A DNA stretch of 60,000 nucleotides, taken from contig NC_064048.1 of assembly GCF_932526225.1 (NCBI RefSeq), positions 5,316,627 through 5,376,626 of the forward strand. Reading direction: 5' to 3'. Source of the DNA: Nematostella vectensis. Its lineage: Eukaryota; Cnidaria; Anthozoa; Actiniaria; Edwardsiidae. Shown here one piece after another: positions 47,401-60,000 of this stretch (positions are counted from its first letter, which is position 1; every line of letters starts with the position of its first letter). Below the pieces are notes generated by a model. It saw only the letters and a program-made list of their open reading frames with translations, made no database searches and was not told the origin of the DNA. A program made the position numbers and the translations under genes.

Positions 47401-50054
47401 TTTTTGTGTGCTTTTAAAAATAATAAAATGCTCCGTCCTACAGAGGCACGCTTGTAGACTTTGCTGCCTTCCTTCCTCAAAATCTCGCCCACAGAAAGAA
47501 AAGCTTCACATATAAAAGTAACGTATATAAATATCAGCAAAACTTGCTGACTTATACCATTACCTACCCTTCAGCTGTCATATGGTTGTCCCCTGACGCG
47601 GAGTGAACAAAGCTTTCACTCATAAAAAGTATAAGAAAATGTCGTTATGGTACATGGGATATTTGCTTGAAATCATTATTTTGCGTAACGAAAACATTAA
47701 GCAATTTTACACCCTCCCTTGCAAAAGCGGGACTTCCAATTCGCAGAATATGTCCATTAATGACCTTCCGTTGCGGAAAAGAATAAGCGCTAAGTATGCA
47801 CAATTAGCGTCTTTGTTTGCATTTAGGTTCTAAAATGTAATGATAGTTGGCCAATGGTAAAAAAAATGACATAGAGAGCATTCCAAATCGTGTCTATAAA
47901 CATGCAATAAAGGTGCTAAATTAATTTGTCTGTGTGATATGTCGGAAAGTTGAAAAGGAAAGATAACTAAAGAATTTTATTTTGACGAAATATTTTTTTC
48001 AGAAAAGCCCTAAAGGAAAAACACACACACACAACGAGGAGCTAGAATTAGACTTGGAAAAGTCTTAACAAATAAGTTCTGACACCTTCATTCGGCGTGA
48101 TGTCCAGTCAAGTTTTCTTGTTTGTTTGTTTCCCGATTTTGAGGTTTGAGCCGCGAATCGCGGAGTATGATAGAGATACATTTGTAAAAACATGTATCAA
48201 TCACTATACAGTCAATTTCATATATTTGAGAAAGGTTTATAATATGCGGGAGGGAAAAAGAACCATGGGGCATACGTGATTATTAATTGAAAAACTGTAA
48301 ATAAAATTTGAGTGTAATAAAAAGATATAGAAAGCAACTCCGGAAACTAAAAATTGCGTAAGCTTAGTTTAGATTTGATTTACTTCAAAGTAGGTAAAAC
48401 GGATAAAGCACATTTCAGAATTTCCCCGATAACAAAACTTTTTAAGAACGCGATAAAGTTACTTTGTGGGTGTCCCGCCTGAAGCAAAAAGCGCGATACC
48501 CCCAATGACCCGCTCTTGTTTAGCGGAAAAACGCCATATAATAATGACGTTACTGTCTACTTTATTTCACAATCAAGAGTATAACAATGACGGAATCTCT
48601 CGTTGAAAATGTTCTGCAGGGCTTAAATGTGGTCTAAAGGAAATCTTAATGCTCCGGAAAGGACCCTTTTAGAACAATTCAAGGTATTTATTTCATGTGT
48701 ACTTTGCAAACACACTAGCAAATTTAATCTCGTTCATGCCGAAACGCGCAATATCGCAAATATCAGACCACGCGGTAAATCTTTGTTTTTAGAAGCAAAA
48801 ATTGTAAGGTTATAATCGCAGAATCATTAAAAGCTCATTAGCTCTGATAACGCCGTTTTCTAATGATGCTAAACTAATGTTTCAAGAGGAGAGGGCACTT
48901 GTGGTGTTTTAGGTCTGATAACTGGATAAGAGAAGTCACATGCAGGGTCAGGTAGCAGTAAAATGACAAAATACAGAGGTATAGCGGCTCGCTAATCTTG
49001 CGAGAATTCATTTAACGATAGACATGGAAACCTAAACGTTTTTTATTTCTGTTGTCAACAAAATTCCGCTTTGCTGAAAGTGCCATTCGCTCTAGTTTAC
49101 CTCTCGATTTAGTAAAATAAACAGTTTGGTTGCTTTGTGTACTTCTAAATTAGTGTATCTATACCAAAGCGTAACTAATTCTATATTATAAGTGATAGCA
49201 TTAGTAGCTAGTGTTCTGTTAGAGAAGGTAGAGGAGGCAAACTCTACAAGGGGGATAAATTGTTGTGTAGTGCATGGAATTTTCTGACTTTTTCGGTCAT
49301 GTTTAAATAAGGTTTGTAAATCTCGTTAGAAAGCCACAGCAATGAGGAGTATAGGAATACACAAAATTTTATTTCTTACAGCACAAAACATAGTTTTAAG
49401 AGTTTCTAATCATGATTTTGAGAAATCTAAAAGTCTTCCCTTCAAACTTTTCTTACCTTCATGTGATTCACTGCACTCTTTTCCGCTGCAGGGAGTTTGC
49501 AAGGGAAGAGACGACGAGACTGTAGTAATACTGAGAAAAATCAGTAATATTTCACTCGCTTCCATCTCTCAGTGAAAATCTCTGTGGTATTTGAGATCCT
49601 GCTCGGGATGCTTGGACTTATAAAGAAATTGATGAATGAAGTTTGATAATAGAGCAACTAATCGCTCCTCTGAAGCTCTGTTTGGATGTCACAGCGTTAG
49701 AAATTTGATTCTCAACAAGGGTTATTTATAGTTGGAGTGCTGTGACGTCGCAAGCGAGATCTAAAGGAGCCGACGATTTACACCACGGCCAAAACGGTTC
49801 TGTCGACACCGCGAAATCGCTAACGAAATATCAATTAACATGAAGACGAGAGCGTATCAAGGTGTTTGCAACGTGTTGTCAGGTAAAGGAAGTTGACACA
49901 TTAGTTTTTCGTTTCTTAACATTATTCCACGTGCATCCAATGGATAAAATCACGACTTAAAAAAATGATCGGGCTTGATTTGGGACACTCAATTAAAAAA
50001 ACACTTAATCAGCTCTCGATTGTAATCAAATGCGTTCTTATTATATATTTTTAG
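41467..50054. other. Long stretch without a supported gene
   Basis: AT-rich. A plus-strand frame at 42,111-42,359 (MLPKENHFEENSTFNSS start, ending in an N-run) looks somewhat coding-like, but no splice partner was found. At about 45,731 and 45,861 a diverged duplicate pair shares GACGACGATTTCTCAATAAA. No RNA gene or domain was recognised. Confidence 0.4.
44790..44901. mobile_element. MITE related to 32,103
   Basis: It has the same TIR core as 32,103-32,242 (CGTCGTATTATCCATGAGCC and its complement GGATCATGGATAAGAC), but a diverged centre. The right terminus has lost the final bases. Confidence 0.65.
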
Positions 50055-50246
50055 TTGAAATGCGTTTGTATTTTACTTGAAGCCTGCAATGCCGGCGTTA
50101 CCCGGTGTTTTTATAGCCATAAAATCCAAGATTGCTGCTACGAATCACTCGAGGCAGGTTTTTCGCTAAAAAAACACTGGTTAAACGCCTGCATTGGAGG
50201 CTATTTCACTTGTGACATAAATGTGCTAAATTGTTTGCGCAGCTAA
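50055..50246 (+). CDS. Candidate last exon of a cysteine-rich secreted peptide
   Basis: After a pyrimidine-poor but usable acceptor (TATTTTTAG) the frame runs 63 codons to a TAA. It contains nine cysteines, including CVC, QDCCYES and AC-x6-C, a density that chance reading rarely gives. A possible upstream exon at 49,840 (ATG ... donor near 49,881) has the wrong phase, so the first exon is not settled. It is not recognised as a known family; small cysteine-rich peptides are common in anthozoans. It may be a chance frame. Confidence 0.3.
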   Translation: MKCVCILLEACNAGVTRCFYSHKIQDCCYESLEAGFSLKKHWLNACIGGYFTCDINVLNCLRS

Positions 50247-53200
50247 ATGATCACTGATGAGCTGAGGAGGAAAGGCATATTTACCCTATGACGTAAATGA
50301 GCGGGTCCTTGGAATAAACTATGCCACGCCGCCAACGAACGACACCGCACCGCAAGCTTTTATAATATTTGCATGGCCTGCATAAACCTCACAGAACACT
50401 CTTTCCATGTTTTCTAAGAACCTTTATATAAGAACGTCCAGCCTGAGATCTCGCCAATTTCTAAGAATATGCAAAGAACATGCCAAGGTTCTAAAATCAG
50501 CAAAATATCTTTTTACAGATTGATGAGGAATGTATAGAATCCGGTTGGGTCCATGCTATTGTTATGAACTACCCACTCCCCCTTTGTCACTAAGCCAACC
50601 CCCCCCCCCCCCCCCCCCCACCTTTCAGCAAAAAGCTAGATCCGCCACTGACCTTCCCAAGGACCCTATCCACATACAAATCTAATTCATCAATTAATTA
50701 CCTTGTAGAGCAATATCCCGAGCTGCAAGTGGCGTTTACATTTCTAATTATAACTTCTAAAAATAAAATGTTCACATGTCCCTACCTCGCGCCTCCTCAC
50801 GTTTTTGGTTTTAGTGGAGGAAAAGCTTAAATTTACCCAAGCGAAAAGATAAAGGGGAAAATGATGGGGAGAGGGGGGGGGGGGGAGAACCTGGCATATA
50901 TTAGTGGTAAAAATTACTCTGATTTAACGGCATAATCGACACATTTGCCTTGGCGAATAAAAACATTATTTTTAAATTCTTATTTTTTTGGATTTCTTTA
51001 ATTATAAAGTGGTCACACTGAAGCCGGAAAATTAGGAGTTTCGTTTGTTCTTGTTTACTCTTTCCTTTCTACTTTCTGATTACACATTATTCCCAAGGCC
51101 AGGAGGCCAAAATTTTTTATGAGTTTTTTGCTGTTTATAAAATCACCCCGGAAAAAGTGTGCGCGCACGAATTTGCGATCCAACTGGGCAGTGGGCGTTC
51201 ATGAAAAGGATTTTGCCATAACGATATCTAGGCGACTTTGCGTGAACCGCAGCCAAAGGCATTTTGTATCTTTTTTCTTTAATTTTTGAAAATTATCCTC
51301 CATATTTGAGAGTTGCCTTGGCTTTTATCAATGACAAATTTGATACTTTTTCTTCCTCCTGGTTCTTCCATCAAGTACTCAGCGGCAGTTTAAACATTCA
51401 ATCATTGCCTGCAGACAACTAATGGCCCCGACGGAGTATTGAGAGACCAAAGGGAGAGGACAACGCAGCATGACCTTGAACGCCTTCTGTAAATCCATAC
51501 AAAGACATGCTGTGAAACCCCGAATTTTCTTGCGGGTCAAAGGAGGTATCCAGAAACGATTATTATAAACCGGATAAAACAGTAACACTTGGACTAAATT
51601 GTTGAATCTAATGTTTATTTCTTTGCTTTGGAAGTCTTTTGGGATATCTTTACATTAAGAGCTATGTTTTTCCCTGTCAAATGTGAAAATTACGCGCCGA
51701 GATCGTTCATCGAGCTCAAATCACGGAAGGTTAGAGTCCAACTTGGCAAAACCACACAGTGCCATTAGGTGACGTATTTTTCTCCATGTTGGGTAATATT
51801 AGAACGCCCGTGTTGTTCGAAATGAATTTATTATATTGTGCTGCTCTAAACATAGAGCATCTTACGTTGAACGTAACGATACCGTTTAGGTCTGATGTTT
51901 TCATTTTTTCTCTTTTTAAAGTGTGGAAATAAGAGAAATGAAAAGAATAATAAAATGAGCGAATTAGAAAGAGAGTAGGCTCTAAAAGAATTACAAAAAG
52001 CATCAACAACATCGAATAAAGTAGATTTGGGCTTCCTGTGGAAAATGACAAAAGTTTCAATTGAACGCCAAACACAGGAAGCCCAAATCAAATGCTGGTA
52101 AAATCAAAAGCTGGGTAAAATCGTGAGTAAAGTGGGAAAGAATACATTTTATTTTAATAATTCAATTGATAGCGAATTGATAGTCAATTGCGAACTCTAA
52201 ATCATAAGCAAAAGTAAATAAAATTGTTTTCAGTTTGGATTTAAAAGTGTCACTTGAGTTAATTTTTCAAATCAAGTGAAGGTAGACTGTTCCATATTTT
52301 TGGGGCAGCTACGTGCGGGAGACAATCAGTGTCATGTGCTGTGATGAAAACGTAATGTGTAAGTTGATTGCCTCATTCCGATCGGTAAAATTTTTAAAGC
52401 TTTTGCAATATAACTTTGAACTATAATTTCAAAAATTTCATCATACAATTTTTTTTTTCTCTGAAGTTGATTGAAAATGATAACTGGGGCTGAATTGCTA
52501 GTTTCCATATGGAGGCACATGATCGCAGCCACTTTGACAAATCGATCGCAGTCTATCGCACTCCGGTCGTAAAGTGGTTTCTATTGATCGCATACGATCG
52601 CAGGGTGAGTTTCCATATCGTACACGAACGCCTGCGCGATCTTGTGCGAATCACTGCGATCATATGGAAGCCAGCAGTTTGCTTTTCTTTGAAAACCCCA
52701 CTCATATTTCCCATACGAAGTCTAATATATAGCTTTTGGCATTTTACCCGCAACAACTTATTCTATATATCTATACTAAAAAGACACCTTTATATTTTAG
52801 TTTTCAGATGTTTCAACCCCCCTTACACGCTTAAGTTTATGATGTGTTGATCAATTTGATCAATTTTTATTAATTATAGGCCGACAGATTGCGTTTGAAG
52901 ATTTACCGAGTGTGGGTGGGAATATTGTAAGCATCCGAAAATTACCTCATCTGTTACAAAACAACGAAGAATATACAATTCTTCAATAATACTAATTCTT
53001 CAGAAAAATACTCTACTCTTCTTTACTCCTCGCTAATACCTCTCTAACAATCTATAACTATTATTTATTCACTATTTATTCGTATTAGTACCAATACCTA
53101 TACTTATCTCTCCATCTAATATCTGAGGTAATAATCTTATCCATCAATCATCTAATTCACCAATCTGTCACGCCTAACTTACTATCTCTATTTCTCTCTC

Positions 53201-54110
53201 TCTCTCAATCCACCTCTATCTATGTAACTACCCGCTCGTGTAGTTGGGTTACCTGTGTTTTAAGGCGTGGAAGCTCAGGACATTTTCGTTAGATTCATAG
53301 CAAGTCCAACAGCAGGTTGAGCACACAAGTCGTGAGTATTCGTATAGGTTTTCATTGTGTTTTATATTGTAGTTTGACGGGTTCTTAGGGTTCGTGAGTT
53401 GTTTCAAGTTTAGAAGAGAGATAAAGATTGAGCCTTAACAGAGAAGTAGCTTCATTTGTTATAGTCCAACCAATCTACGTCAAAAAAGAGGCCAACATCG
53501 GACTAATCGCAACACAAGGGTTTTTTTAACGGTTTCTTGCAGAGAAATATCCCTTTATAACATGCTAAAAAAAACCCGGAGCAGGCAAACACCCCCAAAA
53601 AAACGTGCTCGAATTTTTCTGTACAAGGCTTTCATGAAAAGAAACAGGGTTCCCAAATCATGAAAATTACGAAAAATATACATACTTTAAAAAAATCAAA
53701 TCTATACCACTATAAAAGGTAAGAAATATATATTTCTACACGATCTGGATAAAAAACAACAGTATCTGATATAGCTTTTCAATTTTGGGCAAAACCCACA
53801 GGTTTCTAGCAACCTTTACGGGACTTCAGAAGGAGAATCAAGCACATCGTGATTATTTTCATTTATAGTTTGGCACAATCGTGATTATTTTGAAAGTCTT
53901 GTGAATTAAGCCAATAAGAATGCTAGAAACGTGCTGATGGAAATCAGCGTCACTAACTATAACAATGTTTTAGAGATATGTATTTTTGTACGATCCCAGA
54001 AAAAGACACATCACACATCAACAAATTAGTTTTTCTTAGCGCTAATCCTCTTTATTTGCAGGTATGAATCACTTAAATCTTATTACTGTTATTTCCTCAT
54101 CGCTTTTTTC
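50247..54110. other. Non-coding stretch with small foldbacks
   Basis: 50,403-50,515 is a partial copy of the dispersed G-run family, and a C run lies at about 50,599-50,620. At 52,026-52,089 a hairpin has 15-bp arms (TTTGGGCTTCCTGTG and complement). At 52,498-52,680 a MITE-like block has ends CTAGTTTCCATATGG and CCATATGG-type complement and repeated CGATCGCA motifs inside. No exons are supported. Confidence 0.45.
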
Positions 54111-54113
54111 TTT

Positions 54114-56661
<2,548 letters not shown>

Positions 56662-57039
56662 CTACAAGACAAAACATACAAACTTATTTTCTAACCGGAA
56701 TACTTTTTGAATCGGTGTTCTTTTTGAAATTTCAAGGCGTGTCTTCCGTTTGACTGTCTGGTTTAATTAGAGAGAAGTTGAATATTAAAGACTAGCAAAG
56801 ATGTTGAATACCTGGTAAACCACGTGAGCTGACAGATAGACCATTGAGGTCAGTCAAGCAAGGAAGCAAGCAAACAAAAAACAAACAATCAAGTAAAACA
56901 AGCAAGAAAGCAAAAAGACAGACACGCAAGCAAGCAAAAAAAAAACAACAACAACATAAAGCGAGTAAAAAAGCTGACAAGTAAGCAAGCGACAAGCAGG
57001 CATGTAAAAGGTAGGCCGGTATGCACCCTGGCATTAACA
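56662..57039. other. Non-coding spacer, A-rich
   Basis: No exon was found. The part at 56,850-57,000 is rich in GCAAGCAA-type degenerate short repeats that lead into the minisatellite. Confidence 0.45.
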
Positions 57040-60000
57040 GAAGGTTGGCTGGTACATGTAAGAAGGGTAGCTGGTACAGGCATGTAAGAAGGTTAGCTGG
57101 TACACGCATGTAAGAAGGTTAGCTGGTACAGGCATGTAAGAAGGGTAGCTGGTACAGGCATGTAAGAAGGGTAGCTGGTACAGGCATGTAAGAAGGTTGG
57201 CAGGCACAGGCATGTAAGAAGGTTAGCTGGTACAGGCATGTAAGAAGGTTGGCTGGTACATGTAAGAAGGTTAGCTGGTACAGGTATGTAAAAAGGTTGG
57301 CTGGTACACCCATGTAAGAAGGTTGGCTGGTACAGGCATGTAAGAAGGTTAGCTGGTACAGGCATGTAAGAATGTTGGCTGGTACAGGCATGTAAGAAGG
57401 TTAGCTGGTACAGGCATGTAAGAATGAGGCATGTAAGAAGGTTAGCTGGTACAGGCATGTAAGAATGTTGGCTGGTACAGGCATGTAAGAATGGTAGCTG
57501 GTACAGGTATGTAAGAAGGTTGACTGGTACAGGCATGTAAGAAGGTTAGTTGGTACAGGCATGTAAGAAGGTTGGCTGGTACAGGCATGTAAGAAGGTTG
57601 GCTGGTACAGGCATGTAAGAAGGCTAGCTGGTACAGGCATGTAAGAATGTTGGCTGGTACAGGCATGTAAGAAGGTTGGCTGGTACAGGCATGTAAGAAG
57701 GGTAGCTGGTACAGGCATGTAAGAAGGTTAGCTGGTACAGGCATGTAAGAAGGTTAGCTGGTACAGGCATGTAAGAAGGTTGGCTGGTACAGGCATGTAA
57801 GAAGGGTAGCTGGTACAGGCATGTAAGAAGGTTGGCAGGCACAGGCATGTAAGAAGGTTAGCTGGTACAGGCATGTAAGAAGGTTGACTTGTACAGGCAT
57901 GTAAGAAGGTTGGCTGGTACATGTAAGAAGGTTAGCTGGTACAGGTATGTAAGAAGGTTAGCTGGTACAGGCATGTAAGAAGGGTAGCTGGTACAGGCAT
58001 GTAAGAAGGTTGCCTGGTACAGGCATGTAAGAAGGTTGACTGGTACAGGCATGTAAGAAGGTTAGCTGGTACATGTAAGAAGGTTAGCTGGTACAGGCAA
58101 GTAAGAAGGTTGGCTGGTACATGTAAGAAGGTTAGCTGGTACAGGCATGTAAGAAGGTTGGCTGGTACATGTAAGAAGGTTAGCTGGTACAGGCATGTAA
58201 GAAGGTTGGCTGGTACAGGCATGTAAGAAGGTTGGCTGGTACAGGGATGTAAGAATGTTGGCTGGTACATGTAAGAAGGTTGACTGGTACAGGCATGTAA
58301 GAAGGTTGGCTGGTACATGTAAGAAGGGTAGCTGGTACAGGCATGTAAGAAGGTTAGCTGGTACAGGCATGTAAGAATGAGGCATGTAAGAAGGTTAGCT
58401 GGTACAGGCATGTAAGAAGGTTGGCTGGTACAGGCATGTAAGAAGGTTGGCTGGTACAGGCATGTAAGAAGGCTAGCTGGTACAGGCATGTAAGAATGTT
58501 GGCTGGTACAGGCATGTAAGAAGGTTGGCTGGTACAGGCATGTAAGAAGGGTAGCTGGTACAGGCATGTAAGAAGGTTAGCTGGTACAGGCATGTAAGAA
58601 GGTTGGCTGGTACAGGCATGTAAGAAGGGTAGCTGGTACAGGCATGTAAGAAGGTTGGCAGGCACAGGCATGTAAGAAGGTTAGCTGGTACAGGCATGTA
58701 AGAAGGTTGACTTGTACAGGCATGTAAGAAGGTTGGCTGGTACATGTAAGAAGGTTGACTGGTACAGGCATGTAAGAAGGTTAGCTGGTACATGTAAGAA
58801 GGTTAGCTGGTACAGGCAAGTAAGAAGGTTGGCTGGTACATGTAAGAAGGTTAGCTGGTACAGGCATGTAAGAAGGTTGGCTGGTACATGTAAGAAGGTT
58901 AGCTGGTACAGGCATGTAAGAAGGTTGGCTGGTACAGGCATGTAAGAAGGTTGGCTGGTACAGGGATGTAAGAATGTTGGCTGGTACATGTAAGAAGGTT
59001 GACTGGTACAGGCATGTAAGAAGGTTGGCTGGTACATGTAAGAAGGTTGACTGGTACAGGCATGTAAGAATGTTGGCTGGTACAGGCATGTAAGAAGGTT
59101 GGCTGGTACATGTAAGAAGGTTAGCTGGTACAGGTATGTAAAAAGTTTAGCTGGTACAGGCATGTAAGAATGTTGGCTGGTACAGGCATGTAAGAAGGTT
59201 AGCTGGTACAGGCATGTAAGAATGTTGGCTGGTACAGGCATGTAAGAAGGTTGGCTGGTACAGGCATGTAAGAATGTTGGCTGGTACAGGCATGTAAGAA
59301 GGTTGGCTGGTACATGTAAGAAGGTTAGCTGGTACAGGTATGTAAAAAGGTTGGCTGGTACAGGCATGTAAGAAGGTTGGCTGGTACAGGCATGTAAGAA
59401 TGTTGGCTGGTACAGGTATGTAAGAAGGTTAGCTGGTACAGGCATGTAAGAAGGTTAGCTGGTACAGGCATGTAAGAAGGTTAGCTGGTACAGGCATGTA
59501 AGAATGTTGGCTGGTACAGGCATGTAAGAAGGTTGGCTGGTACAGCCATGTAAGATTGTTGACTGGTTCAGGCATGTAAGAAGGTTAGCTGGTACAGGCA
59601 TGTAAGAAGGTTGGCTGGTACAGGCATGTAAGAAGGTTGGCTGGTACATGTAAGAAGGTTAGCTGGTACAGGCATGTAAGAAGGTTGGCTGGTACAGGCA
59701 TGTAAGAAGGTTGGCTGGTACAGGGATGTAAGAAGGTTGGCTGGTACATGTAAGAATGTTGGCTGGTACAGGCATGTAAGAATGTTAGCTGGTACAGGCA
59801 TGTAAGAATGTTGGCTGGTACAGGCATGTAAGAAGGTTAGCTGGTACAGGCATGTAAGAATGTTGGCTGGTACAGGCATGTAAGAAGGTTGGCTGGTACA
59901 TGTAAGAAGGTTAGCTGGTACAGGTATGTAAAAAGGTTGGCTGGTACAGGCATGTAAGAAGGTTGGCTGGTACATGTAAGAAGGTTGACTGGTACAGGCA
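57040..60000. repeat. 26-bp minisatellite with a 22-bp variant
   Basis: The unit GGCATGTAAGAAGGTTGGCTGGTACA recurs about 115 times, to the end of the window. A shorter form lacks four bases (GGTACATGTAAG). Changes cluster at a few sites (GGTTGG/GGTTAG/GGGTAG and AAGAAGG/AAGAATG). Longer blocks are themselves repeated: a CATGTAAGAATGAGGCATG junction occurs at about 57,412 and 58,363. The minus strand is open in all three frames because three units make 78 bases. This is a consequence of the unit and no sign of a gene. Confidence 0.9.

Noticed and set aside
50241-50265. Second hammerhead-like motif (CTGATGA ... GAAA)
   Set aside because: Stem II cannot form its first required G-C pair and no stem I or cleavage triplet fits.
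57040-60000. Many overlapping minus-strand frames with MPVPANLLTCLYQ-type repeats
   Set aside because: The 26-bp unit lacks stops in all three minus frames, so the frames follow from the repeat; there are no splice sites or conserved framing, and the 22-bp variant shifts frame freely.

Overview
The window looks like a piece of an animal nuclear genome, most likely a cnidarian and probably an anthozoan. Genes are split into short exons with GT/AG borders, the background is AT-rich and full of repeats, and one gene matches an extracellular protein type (a WYGEDL motif followed by an acidic DN stretch) that I know from cnidarian predictions. There are no operons, except inside one foreign-looking block.

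Region by region. 1-6.3 kb: three minus-strand exons of an acidic protein, a broken KDZ-type cysteine cluster, and a fragment of a CR1/L2-like LINE. 6.94-16.25 kb: a compact, visibly GC-rich, intronless block. It carries a truncated double-jelly-roll-type capsid gene, an A32/FtsK-type packaging ATPase, four small structural-type genes and a retroviral-type integrase, all on plus. Converging on them from the minus strand is one very large gene for a divergent family B DNA polymerase joined to an SF1 helicase and an HNH module, preceded by a small zinc protein. I read it as an old integrated Polinton/Maverick-like (adintovirus-like) element. Nearly every gene has stops or frameshifts, and the ATPase has lost its Walker A lysine.

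16.3-28.1 kb: host flank, then a tandem array of a roughly 1.74-kb unit. Each full unit holds a copy of one TATA promoter plus non-coding first exon. Only the last copy (27,970) has a GT splice donor; the other four have AT. That last copy probably drives a gene at 28.0-31.3 kb for a secreted precursor of 81 residues with a signal peptide, a furin-type site and six cysteines in a beta-defensin-like spacing. 28.4-34.6 kb: SINE, LINE and MITE remains, including a 59-bp tandem array inside a foldback element.

34.8-41.3 kb: a minus-strand spondin-domain plus thrombospondin type 1 gene. Six exons could be defined with matching phases. Its largest intron holds an inverted retrozyme-like element. 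The plus-strand copy keeps an apparently complete type I hammerhead ribozyme; the minus-strand copy has a core mutation. 41.5-54 kb: mostly non-coding with small MITEs and one candidate cysteine-rich exon. 54.1-56.7 kb: the minus-strand WYGEDL gene (four exons). 57.0-60.0 kb: a 26-bp minisatellite that runs off the end of the window.

The features most worth follow-up are the polymerase-helicase-HNH fusion, the hammerhead retrozyme, and the promoter array in front of the defensin-like gene.
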